Made by a program: the position numbers and the translations under genes. Below are positions 43,136 through 49,856 of a stretch of 49,856 nt of DNA, one piece after another. Location of the stretch: NCBI GenBank assembly GCA_947564305.1, contig CANOBT010000024.1:1-49856 (forward strand), in the 5' to 3' direction. Each line of letters begins with the position of its first letter. Positions within the stretch are counted from its first letter, which is position 1. A model generated the notes under the pieces. It saw only the letters and a program-made list of their open reading frames with translations. It did no database searches and was not told where the DNA came from. This DNA comes from an uncultured Lachnospiraceae bacterium. Its GTDB lineage: Bacteria; Bacillota_A; Clostridia; Lachnospirales; Lachnospiraceae.

Positions 43136-43165
43136 ATTATAACAGACATTTAATGCTGCGGACAA
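43136..43165 (-). promoter_or_regulatory. Promoter of the greA operon
   Basis: TTGTCC and TATAAT on the minus strand with 18-base spacing. The leader from about 43129 to 43054 is largely occupied by hairpin element E. Confidence 0.6.
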
Positions 43166-43216
43166 CCCCCTTTCTTTTAAATAGCAGTCGCTGTACTTTA
43201 GATTTTTTATAAATAA

Positions 43217-43259
43217 TTAGCACTCCACTATTGACAGTGCTGATAATTTATGCTATAGT
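43217..43259 (+). promoter_or_regulatory. CIRCE operator (HrcA site) overlapping the hsp20 promoter
   Basis: TTAGCACTC, nine bases, then CAGTGCTGA (43217-43243) matches the HrcA operator CIRCE with two differences in the right arm. The -35 box TTGACA (43231-43236) lies inside it, and the -10 box TATAGT (43254-43259) follows at 17 bases. HrcA binding would block the polymerase, so hsp20 should be induced by heat or protein-folding stress. Confidence 0.8.
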
Positions 43260-43306
43260 TCATATAGAACAAAGATAACACTGGATTTTAAATGGAGGGA
43301 TTACTT

Positions 43307-43726
43307 ATGTTATTATCAAACAGAAATTTTATTAACAGTTTTTTTAATGATCCATTTTTCGAGAGACCTTTTGAAAATGCATCCTCTCAGATCATGAAAG
43401 CAGATATACATGAAAATGAGACAGGCTATCTTGTAGAGATGGAACTTCCGGGATATAAGAAAGAAGATATCAAGGCTGATTTAAAAGATGGCTATCTCAC
43501 AATCACTGCCACGAAGGATGAAACGAAAGAGGCTCATGACCAGAAGGGCAAGTGCATCCGCAAGGAACGCTATACCGGTTCCTGCAACCGCAGCTTCTAT
43601 GTAGGCAAGGAGCTGACACAGGAAGACATTAAGGCTGCATTCTCTGATGGAATCTTGAAACTGACTATTCCGAAGGAAGCGCCGAAAGCAATTGAAGAAC
43701 AGCCGAAATATATTGCTATCGAGTAA
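43307..43726 (+). CDS. hsp20: Small heat shock protein, Hsp20/alpha-crystallin family
   Basis: A 139-residue ATP-independent holdase chaperone. A short N-terminal region with FFNDPFFERPF precedes an alpha-crystallin domain (about residues 28-128): ADIHENETGYLVEMELPGYKK, GYLTITATKDE, ERYTGSCNRSFYVG and FSDGILKLTIPKE. The GILKLTIPK strand holds the G-x-L motif of the family. The start at 43307 has GGAGGG seven bases upstream; an ATG at 43292 lies inside that site. It is a single-gene transcript under a CIRCE/HrcA operator with a strong terminator after it. Confidence 0.94.
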   Translation: MLLSNRNFINSFFNDPFFERPFENASSQIMKADIHENETGYLVEMELPGYKKEDIKADLKDGYLTITATKDETKEAHDQKGKCIRKERYTGSCNRSFYVGKELTQEDIKAAFSDGILKLTIPKEAPKAIEEQPKYIAIE

Positions 43727-43776
43727 GTTTCACAACGGCTGCAGCAAAAGCTCTGTTGGCAGTCTTTAAATACTGG

Positions 43777-43817
43777 AAACAGGGAAATGGAGCCAAATCG
43801 CTCCATTTCCCTGTTTT
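43777..43817. terminator. Bidirectional intrinsic terminator after hsp20
   Basis: AAACAGGGAAATGGAG pairs perfectly with CTCCATTTCCCTGTTT around an eight-base loop, followed by T-rich sequence. It also ends the convergent gene at 43863. Confidence 0.9.
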
Positions 43818-43862
43818 ATACTGCCTTCAACCATAATTTGTCTCTTTGGTATGTACTTCTCT

Positions 43863-44495
43863 TTATGCAACACCGGCATTCTTATAATAATCATCGAACA
43901 TTCCGTTGATTGCTGTATGCGTATCGCCACAAATCCCCGGAAGTTCTTTTCCCCATGCAGCAGTTGCCTGCTCAAAACCTTTTTCAACAGCATTCTGCAT
44001 CTTTTTCATCATTTCAGGATCATCTCCTGCGATTGCCTTAGCCATATCAAAGATTCTCTGTGATGTCTGTTTTACTCCCCAGTATCCATCTTCTGAAATC
44101 GCCTGCTGTGCTTCTGCCTTTGTCTTAGCATCTACAGTAAAGTTGCCGCTGGCAATCTGACGCCAGAAAGCATCACTGCCTGCCTGCAGACCTGTGATTC
44201 CCTGCTTATTAAATGTCTGCATCATCATGTTGGTGAAGCGTGACATCTGGTTATCCAAATCGGACTTCAGACTTTCTACCAGAGCAGCTCTCTGAGAATC
44301 ACTCATCTTACTTGAAGCCTGAGCATCAGAACTTAATTCTACACGGTCTGTATTGGCAGCTGCTGCTTCCACTTTTGCAGAACTTTCTGCACTTCCGTCT
44401 TTTTCTGATGCAATTTTAGAGGCTGCCGCCGCATTATTAGCATTTACATAAGCAAAGTTATTCTGGATATTCTGATAATTGTCATTGATTTTCAC
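43863..44495 (-). CDS. Uncharacterised 210-residue alanine-rich protein (possibly DUF5610-like)
   Basis: The protein has an Asn/Ala-rich N-terminus (NYQNIQNNFAYVNANNAAAA), a linker that includes DRVELSSDAQ, and a helical domain with DGYWGVKQTSQRIFDMAKAI and GFEQATAAWGKELPGICGDT. The latter segment is reminiscent of DUF5610 proteins and is common in Clostridia; the DRVELSSDA piece resembles FlgM-like and flagellar-adaptor proteins. No function is known to me. Translation begins at a GTG with GGAGG seven bases upstream; there is no suitable ATG. It is monocistronic, with no signal peptide or membrane segment. Confidence 0.75.
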   Translation of the reverse strand: MKINDNYQNIQNNFAYVNANNAAAASKIASEKDGSAESSAKVEAAAANTDRVELSSDAQASSKMSDSQRAALVESLKSDLDNQMSRFTNMMMQTFNKQGITGLQAGSDAFWRQIASGNFTVDAKTKAEAQQAISEDGYWGVKQTSQRIFDMAKAIAGDDPEMMKKMQNAVEKGFEQATAAWGKELPGICGDTHTAINGMFDDYYKNAGVA

Positions 44496-44595
44496 TTCAT
44501 TTCCTCCTTTACTTTTGAATTAGGAAAACCTAAAATATCCCTTGTAAATATATCGGCGCAATGCCACAAAAGTTAAGAAGAATCTGGCATTTCGA

Positions 44596-46965
44596 CTAAA
44601 TCCTTCCGTTTCCCCAGAAAGTTTTTAGTTTCTCCTCAAGTTGCTCTAGTCTACAGGTCTGTATGCCACTCCATTCTCTTGGAAACATCTCCTGATATTG
44701 CCTTCCGCGAAATCGTTCGTCCAGCAGTAAAATAACCCCTTTATCTTCCTCCGTCCGAATGACACGTCCAGCAGATTGTAATACTTTATTCATTCCCGGA
44801 TACAGATAGGAATAATCAAATCCTGACAGATTCTTACTATCAAAATAATTTCTTAAAATTTCTCTGTCATTACACACTTGCGGAAGTCCTGTCCCCACGA
44901 TAATCGCACCAATCAAACGGTCCTGTGTCAAATCGATTCCTTCCGAAAAAATCCCGCCCATCACACAAAAAGCTACCAGCGAGTTTTCACGTTCCTCCTC
45001 AAATGTTTCCAAAAAAATCTCTCTGGCCTGTTCTCCCATGTATTGAGACTGCAACACGCACTCTATCTCCATCTTATTCTCCGTCTCCTTCCGGAACAGT
45101 TCATACACATCTTCTAAAAAACGGTAGGAAGGAAAGAATACGATATAATTCCCTTTTTTTGCTTGAACAGTCTGTATGATGTATTGCGTAATTCTTTGAT
45201 ACATCTTAGGTCCACGCATAGTATACTTTGTACTGACATCTGTTCCCAAAAGGATCTGTCTATTTACCTTTGGAAAAGAGGACTCTGCATATACTGCGTA
45301 ATCCTCTTTTTCTACACTAAGCAGTTTTTTATAATAATGGATTGGCAACAGTGTTGCAGAAAAAAATATCGTACTGTTCCCCTGCCCCAGATAAGACTGT
45401 AAATTAACTGAGGGATTCACACACAAAAGCTTCAGCTTAAAGCGTCCCTCTTTTTCCAATTCCGTATAAATGATATAATTCTCATCCAAAATATCATGAA
45501 TACTCAAAAACATTCTGACTTGAAAATAGAAATCCAGCACTTCTTTTCGTTTCTCAGGATTCTCACATTCCTCCAGATAGTTTTCCAATTCTCCCAATAC
45601 ATTCATCAGTTTCAGCGACACATGGGATACCTGCTCTAATACCTGATATCCTTCGTTCTCGCACTCCCGTTTCATTTTCAGAAGCAATTTATTCGAATCA
45701 TCCAACTGTCTTGTCAGCTTTAGGTTCTCTCCTTTTACAAGACGTTTTATTTTTAAAATATCTTCTTTATAGATTTCTGCACTGTACATCTTCCGGCCAC
45801 GTTCCACCAAGTTATGAGCCTCATCAATCAGAAATAAATAGTCCCCTTTGTTCCCTTCTGAGAAAAAACGCCTTAAATGTGCATTTGGGTCAAAGACATA
45901 ATTATAATCACAAATAATGGCATCTACCCACACAGAGACATCCAACGACATCTCAAAAGGACAGACCTGGTATTTTTCGGCCTGCCTGCGAAGCACATCT
46001 CGTGTCAGCTCGTAAGTATGGGTGAGTAAATCGTATACCGCATCGTTGACTCTATCATAATGTCCTTTTGCATATGGACAGGCATCTGGATTGCAGTCTG
46101 TTTCTTCACAAAAACAGATTTTTTCCTTTGCAGTCAATGTAATTGCTTTCAAAAGCAGCCCCTGTACGCGCAATGTCTGAAATGCCTGCTCCGCCACAGT
46201 TCTTGTAATGGTCTTTGCAGTCAGGTAAAAAATCTTTTCTCCCAATCCCTCACCTACAGCCCTCACTGTGGGAAATATTGTTGCCATTGTCTTTCCCACT
46301 CCGGTTGGAGCCTGGATAAACAACTTTTTTTTGCGCAGAATCGTACGGTAGACAGAAACCACAAGCTCCCTCTGTCCAGCCCGATAGGAGAATGGAAATT
46401 CAGTTTTTTGAATCGAATCGTTCCTTGTTTGTCTCCATTCTATCTGAAACTTTGCCCATTTCTCATATTCATGAATCAAATCCTGGAACCACACCTCTAA
46501 ATCTTTCAAATCATATTGCTGCCTGAATCGTTTGACTTCTTCTGTCTCCAGATTACAATAGGTCATCTGTACTCCGATCTCTTCCAATTCCTTCTGCTGA
46601 CCATATATGTATGCATAACACTTTGCTTGTGCCAGATGAACGGGCACTGGTTCCTGAATCTGCCCCAGATTCCTCATAACCCCCTTAATCTCATCAATCA
46701 GTATGTGCGCTCCTTCTGTAAGTATTCCGTCTGCACGTCCTTCGACTTGAAGAACAAATCCATCGCAGGCACACCGTTTCTTCAGAGGAACCTCCGCCTG
46801 ATAACCGGAACCCATCTGCTTTTGAATCTTTCGATGTATTCTGCTTCCCTGCTGCATCGCATCCCGTTCCATGCTGCCTGTTGTACGGTTGTCAATATCC
46901 CCCTCCCGCAGAATAAATTCCACAAGGTTTCGGACTGATATTTTGATAATCTGTTCTTCTCCCAT
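44596..46965 (-). CDS. RecB/Cas4-like nuclease fused to a DinG/XPD-type iron-sulfur DNA helicase
   Basis: A 789-residue protein. Residues 1 to about 180 form a PD-(D/E)XK nuclease like Cas4 or RecB: His44 (SRIHRKI), Asp79 (GRADG), Glu92 and Lys94 (IDEIKG), and the QxxxY motif (Gln113, Tyr117). The remainder is a superfamily 2 Rad3/XPD-type helicase: Walker A APTGVGKTMAT (about 219-229), cluster cysteines CFC...CNPDAC and a later CPF, LIDEAHNLVERG, VAFCVMGGIFSEGIDL and the QSAGRVIRTEEDKG motif VI. It should unwind DNA 5' to 3' and may cut single strands. It is transcribed alone from a promoter covered by a palindrome. Confidence 0.88.
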   Translation of the reverse strand: MGEEQIIKISVRNLVEFILREGDIDNRTTGSMERDAMQQGSRIHRKIQKQMGSGYQAEVPLKKRCACDGFVLQVEGRADGILTEGAHILIDEIKGVMRNLGQIQEPVPVHLAQAKCYAYIYGQQKELEEIGVQMTYCNLETEEVKRFRQQYDLKDLEVWFQDLIHEYEKWAKFQIEWRQTRNDSIQKTEFPFSYRAGQRELVVSVYRTILRKKKLFIQAPTGVGKTMATIFPTVRAVGEGLGEKIFYLTAKTITRTVAEQAFQTLRVQGLLLKAITLTAKEKICFCEETDCNPDACPYAKGHYDRVNDAVYDLLTHTYELTRDVLRRQAEKYQVCPFEMSLDVSVWVDAIICDYNYVFDPNAHLRRFFSEGNKGDYLFLIDEAHNLVERGRKMYSAEIYKEDILKIKRLVKGENLKLTRQLDDSNKLLLKMKRECENEGYQVLEQVSHVSLKLMNVLGELENYLEECENPEKRKEVLDFYFQVRMFLSIHDILDENYIIYTELEKEGRFKLKLLCVNPSVNLQSYLGQGNSTIFFSATLLPIHYYKKLLSVEKEDYAVYAESSFPKVNRQILLGTDVSTKYTMRGPKMYQRITQYIIQTVQAKKGNYIVFFPSYRFLEDVYELFRKETENKMEIECVLQSQYMGEQAREIFLETFEEERENSLVAFCVMGGIFSEGIDLTQDRLIGAIIVGTGLPQVCNDREILRNYFDSKNLSGFDYSYLYPGMNKVLQSAGRVIRTEEDKGVILLLDERFRGRQYQEMFPREWSGIQTCRLEQLEEKLKTFWGNGRI

Positions 46966-46980
46966 TTTGCCTTCTCACAT

Positions 46981-47013
46981 TGTATACTTATTGAACTACT
47001 AATGTTCAATAAG
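46981..47013 (-). promoter_or_regulatory. Promoter of the nuclease-helicase gene with overlapping palindromic operator
   Basis: On the minus strand TTGAAC and TATACA are 17 bases apart, and CTTATTGAAC, seven bases, GTTCAATAAG forms a perfect 10-bp inverted repeat that spans the -35 box and spacer (46987-47013). The leader would be only about 10 bases. The repeat has the size of a dimeric repressor site. The GAAC and GTTC half-sites recall the Gram-positive LexA box, but the spacing is seven, not four. Confidence 0.55.
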
Positions 47014-47100
47014 GTATAAAAATCTATTCCCAAAATATATTCGTTGAAAATATGCACACTTTCTCCCGTAAAATGTCATATACGGCAGCTTCGCTCAAAA

Positions 47101-47952
47101 TTATATGATAACGGTAATATGGATATAATTTTTTTCTTCCACAGTGTCCTGCGCAATCATAATCTCTCCGTCTGATTTCTGAAGCAGTGATTTTACACGT
47201 GCGAGCCCTATTCCGTGCTTTCTGGTTTTGGAATCCTTAGTCGTATATCCATATTCAAAAAATCTGCCGATTTCCTCAAAAGAAAGTCTCTGGTACTCGT
47301 TCAGGATTTCAAACACCATTTTATCTTCTCTGGAATCAAGAAATATCTTAACCTGGCCCCCTTCTTTCGCACATGCCTCATAAGCATTGTCCACCAGGAC
47401 CCCTACAATCTCAATCAGACTATGCTCCGAAATTCTGGATAAAATCTGCCAATTGCGTATTTCTACATCGGTTTCTACATTTTCAGGTGAACTGACAATC
47501 TTACTGTAAAGAAAACCGGCCAGAACCTTATCACTGATTCGAAGAAGTGGAAGATATTTACTGGCACTATCCTTTCGGGTTTCCAGAATATATTTTGACT
47601 GCTTTTCCACCAATTCCTCATAGTTATCCACTGTCAGATGCATATTCAAAATCGCATTGATATGATTGTCAAATTCATGCTGCCTGACACGAATTTCTTT
47701 TACCAGTTCCTCCAGTGGCTGGATATATAGCTGATACATCTTCAATTCTTTTTCCTGATTCCGTATCAGGTCACTGCTTACCTTCCAGTCTGCCACTCCC
47801 CAAATGATTCCTGTCATGATCAGAACAAATACAATAATCATCTTCACATTCAGAGTACCACTAAACATCAAGTCTATCACAAGATACAACCCGATTGCAA
47901 GAGATATCATACATAAGATTCTATATAAAAGTTTATTGCTGACCTTCCCCAT
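47101..47952 (-). CDS. Sensor histidine kinase with GHKL ATPase domain (AgrC/LytS-like)
   Basis: A 283-residue kinase. Two membrane helices (about residues 10-29 and 34-52) with almost no outer loop are followed by a coiled helix with the phosphorylated His in RVRQHEFDNHINAIL (near residue 93) and a GHKL ATPase domain: IVGVLVDNAYEAC (N box) and KTRKHGIGLARVKSLL (G box). The minimal sensor region suggests that it detects a membrane or partner-protein state. Its start overlaps the response regulator gene by 20 bases and has AGGAGG upstream. It is the last gene of the nfeD-qmcA-regulator operon. Confidence 0.88.
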   Translation of the reverse strand: MGKVSNKLLYRILCMISLAIGLYLVIDLMFSGTLNVKMIIVFVLIMTGIIWGVADWKVSSDLIRNQEKELKMYQLYIQPLEELVKEIRVRQHEFDNHINAILNMHLTVDNYEELVEKQSKYILETRKDSASKYLPLLRISDKVLAGFLYSKIVSSPENVETDVEIRNWQILSRISEHSLIEIVGVLVDNAYEACAKEGGQVKIFLDSREDKMVFEILNEYQRLSFEEIGRFFEYGYTTKDSKTRKHGIGLARVKSLLQKSDGEIMIAQDTVEEKNYIHITVII

Positions 47953-48667
47953 GTAACAACCTCCTGACCTCCGGCTTAAACGTTACTCCAATATCTATCC
48001 ATTCTGATGAGCCTTCCACCTGAATCACCTGATTCACCAGATCATAGTATTTGACTGCATTGCGGTTCACCACGAACGTCCTGTGGCACTGAAAAAACAT
48101 ATCCCCTGGCAGCTTTTCCAATAGTTTATGAATCGAAAGATAGGGAACTTCAATCTGCTCATTCTTAAGGAACAGACACACCCCCCGCGGAATCGCCCGG
48201 CAGAACATAATCTCGTCACAGAAAATCTTGTAGTTGATTCCATTTCTCTTCACCATAATAAAGGGACGGTTTTCCGCATGGAGATGGAACAGCACTTTCC
48301 TGACAATCTCTTCCACCTCTGCCTGTACATAAGGCTTCACTACATACTGGTAGCAGTGTAATCTCCGATAAGCCTCCATCTCTAAACCTGCCACAGAAGT
48401 AATCATCACTAACGGAGTAAACTCATACTGGCGTCTGCTGCGGATTTCTTCTGCAAACCGGATACCCGACACATCCTCTGGCTCCTCCGGTTTCAAATTC
48501 ACATCCAAAAAGAATAAATCAAAAGAAACGGCGCTGCTAAGCAGCAGCCTGGCCTGCGCCAGGTCTGCTGCTGCATCCACCGTTATTTCTGCGGAAAGCT
48601 TCTGCATGATTGCTTTTAATGCTTTCCGGCTTTCTATTTCATCTTCGAGTATCAGTATCCTTGCCAT
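47933..48667 (-). CDS. LytTR-domain response regulator (AgrA/LytR-like)
   Basis: A 244-residue regulator. The receiver domain (1 to about 122) has the acidic pocket LEDE, the phosphorylated Asp in FFLDVNL (near residue 55), MITSVAG and the Lys of VVKPY. The LytTR DNA-binding domain (about 135-240) has KRNGINYKIFCDEIMFCRAI, the FFQCHRTFVVNRNAVKYYD stretch and a final basic helix. LytTR regulators bind pairs of short direct repeats and often control surface or peptide-signalling genes. It starts seven bases after qmcA and overlaps the kinase gene, so it is co-expressed with an SPFH membrane protein. Confidence 0.92.
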   Translation of the reverse strand: MARILILEDEIESRKALKAIMQKLSAEITVDAAADLAQARLLLSSAVSFDLFFLDVNLKPEEPEDVSGIRFAEEIRSRRQYEFTPLVMITSVAGLEMEAYRRLHCYQYVVKPYVQAEVEEIVRKVLFHLHAENRPFIMVKRNGINYKIFCDEIMFCRAIPRGVCLFLKNEQIEVPYLSIHKLLEKLPGDMFFQCHRTFVVNRNAVKYYDLVNQVIQVEGSSEWIDIGVTFKPEVRRLLHGEGQQ

Positions 48668-48674
48668 CCTCTGT

Positions 48675-49616
48675 TTACTCCGATTTTTTATCTACATGTG
48701 CCACTTCTGCAATTGTCTTTGTCAATCCGGCAATTCCCTGTAATTCAGACGGAATGATAATCTTCGTAGCCTGACCATCCGCAGCCTTGGCAAATGCTTC
48801 CAGACTCTTCAGTGTCAAAACTGCCTGATCCGCACCGGCCGCTTTCACATATTCGATTCCTTCTGCCGTCGCCTTCTGTACAGTCCGAATAGCTTCCGCC
48901 TGACCTTCTGCCTCTCTGATCCGCTTCTGTTTCTCCGCCTCTGCCTTCAGAATCGCAGCCTCCTTAGCTGCTTCAGCTTCCAGGATGACAGACTCTTTCT
49001 CTCCTTCTGCAACAAGGATTGTAGATTTCTTTTCACCTTCTGCACGCAGGATAGCTTCTCTTCTCTCACGTTCTGCCTTCATCTGCTTCTCCATTGCATC
49101 TTGAATAGCTTTCGGCGGCATAATGTTCTTTAATTCCACACGATTGACTTTGATTCCCCACTCATCTGTTGCAATATCCAGAATCGTACGCATCTTTGTG
49201 TTAATGGTCTCACGGGAAGTCAGCGTCTCATCCAGTTCCAGGTCACCGATGATATTACGCAGGGTGGTTGCTGTCAGATTCTCAATCGCTGAAATCGGGC
49301 TTTCGACTCCATATGCATATTTCTTCGGGTCTGTAATCTGAAAGAAGACCACCGTATCAATCTGCATGGTGACATTATCCTTTGTGATGACTGCCTGAGG
49401 ATCAAAGTCTACAACCTGTTCCTTCAAAGATACCCTCTTTGCAACTTTATCCAGAATCGGCATCTTAAAATGCAGCCCTACACTCCAGGTTTCTTTATAT
49501 CCACCCAGACGCTCCAAAATATATGCATGTGCCTGAGGCACGATTCTTACGTTGGAAATGACAATCAAAAGAACAATGACTAAAATAACCATTACAACAA
49601 CTATACCGAGATTCAT
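48675..49616 (-). CDS. qmcA: SPFH/band 7 family membrane scaffold protein (QmcA/stomatin-like)
   Basis: A 313-residue prohibitin-homology protein. An N-terminal membrane helix (about residues 4-23) is followed by the SPFH domain (IVPQAHAYILERLGGYKETW to about 190), with VSLKEQVVDFDPQAVITKDNV and ATTLRNIIGDLELDETLTSRE. A long Ala/Glu/Lys coiled coil (about 175-250) of repeated ILxAEGEKxS units follows, and then the conserved KIIIPSELQGIAG end. These proteins form ring-like membrane microdomains and usually pair with NfeD. Here the nfeD-like gene lies directly upstream and a two-component system directly downstream. Confidence 0.92.
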   Translation of the reverse strand: MNLGIVVVMVILVIVLLIVISNVRIVPQAHAYILERLGGYKETWSVGLHFKMPILDKVAKRVSLKEQVVDFDPQAVITKDNVTMQIDTVVFFQITDPKKYAYGVESPISAIENLTATTLRNIIGDLELDETLTSRETINTKMRTILDIATDEWGIKVNRVELKNIMPPKAIQDAMEKQMKAERERREAILRAEGEKKSTILVAEGEKESVILEAEAAKEAAILKAEAEKQKRIREAEGQAEAIRTVQKATAEGIEYVKAAGADQAVLTLKSLEAFAKAADGQATKIIIPSELQGIAGLTKTIAEVAHVDKKSE

Positions 49617-49619
49617 ATT

Positions 49620-49856
49620 CTATTCCTCCTCATATTTTCTCACAATGAGCTTTACCCCTGAAATATTCACGACCTTTGCAAGATCGCCGGGATTTAAAAT
49701 CATCCCGTCCTCCTCTGTCCGGGCCGTCCATTCCAACCCGTTTACCACTGCGGTTCCCATCTCCTGGCGATTATTAACGGTCTCTGTTATTCTAACCACT
49801 TTTCCGATAATTCCCTCATAATTTGTCTTTTCATGATGGGAATTTATGTATTTTAC
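49620..49856 (-). CDS. NfeD-like protein, C-terminal OB-fold part (cut by window edge)
   Basis: The last 78 residues of a gene whose 5' part lies beyond the window. The frame is open from the edge to the TAG at 49620-49622. It contains YEGIIGKVVRITETVNN, GTAVVNGLEWTARTEED, LNPGDLAKVVNISGVKLIVRKYE, which follows the strand pattern of the NfeD C-terminal OB domain (G-x-A-x-x-x-G, W-x-A, G-x-x-V-x-V). NfeD proteins partner SPFH proteins in the membrane. The qmcA ATG is three bases after the stop, and the qmcA ribosome binding site GAGGAGG lies inside the last codons of this gene. Confidence 0.8.
   Translation of the reverse strand, partial: VKYINSHHEKTNYEGIIGKVVRITETVNNRQEMGTAVVNGLEWTARTEEDGMILNPGDLAKVVNISGVKLIVRKYEEE

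Noticed and set aside
46987..47013. LexA (SOS) box before the nuclease-helicase gene
   Set aside because: The half-sites GAAC and GTTC fit, but the Gram-positive LexA box has four bases between them and here there are seven.

Overview
The window looks like a chromosomal segment of a low-GC Gram-positive anaerobe of the Clostridia, most likely a gut Lachnospiraceae. The basis is gene content and protein style: NAD(P)-type glutamate dehydrogenase, MurT/GatD, a single-chain clostridial PurL, a TIGR01906/DUF1461 membrane protein, a 1447-residue 2-hydroxyacyl-CoA dehydratase/activator fusion, EutS-type microcompartment proteins, strong AGGAGG ribosome binding sites and TTGACA/TATAAT promoters. I saw no rRNA, tRNA, phage, insertion sequence or CRISPR array. 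Family names come from recognising sequences by eye, not from a search.

Layout. Positions 1-420 hold the end of an ABC-2 type permease and a decayed DUF1905 gene. From 447 to 2914 (minus) an operon runs PfkB sugar kinase, two EutS/PduU-type shell proteins and EutP, with no encapsulated enzyme beside them. From 3100 to 8073 (plus) come rarA, an FGGY sugar kinase, and murT-gatD for lipid II amidation. A bidirectional terminator separates these from a P-type Ca2+/Mn2+ ATPase (minus), whose 250-nt leader has the form of a yybP-ykoY manganese riboswitch with a transcription terminator. Glutamate dehydrogenase follows. A five-gene minus operon (12700-19395) then runs ribosome-protection GTPase fused to a Rae1-like nuclease, nicotinamidase, iron alcohol dehydrogenase, proB, proA. 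Divergent from it is argG, with a perfect ARG box.

From 20986 to 35913 nearly everything is on the minus strand: an M19 dipeptidase, purL, a DUF1461 membrane protein, pyruvate kinase, a lipoprotein, a DHHW protein and its MBOAT acyltransferase (surface polysaccharide acylation), a secreted transglutaminase-like protein with five Bsp-like repeats, and a rhomboid-like protein lacking the catalytic motif. One plus-strand class I amidotransferase (22087-22809) lies among them. The large activator/dehydratase fusion (36262-40605) is on the plus strand. It faces an operon of two unrecognised proteins plus greA. Hsp20 follows, under a CIRCE operator. The right end (minus) carries an alanine-rich protein of unknown function, a Cas4/RecB-like nuclease fused to a DinG/XPD-type helicase, and an NfeD-QmcA-LytTR regulator-GHKL kinase operon cut by the window edge.

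The least explained signal is a small interspersed element with five copies (near 4421, 7251, 26600, 28861 and 43061). Each sits just 5' of a Shine-Dalgarno sequence. Four form hairpins whose arms differ between copies but stay complementary, ending in an invariant GGTTACAA. The most interesting proteins are the GTPase-Rae1 fusion and the nuclease-helicase fusion; the latter's promoter is covered by a 10-bp-arm palindrome.
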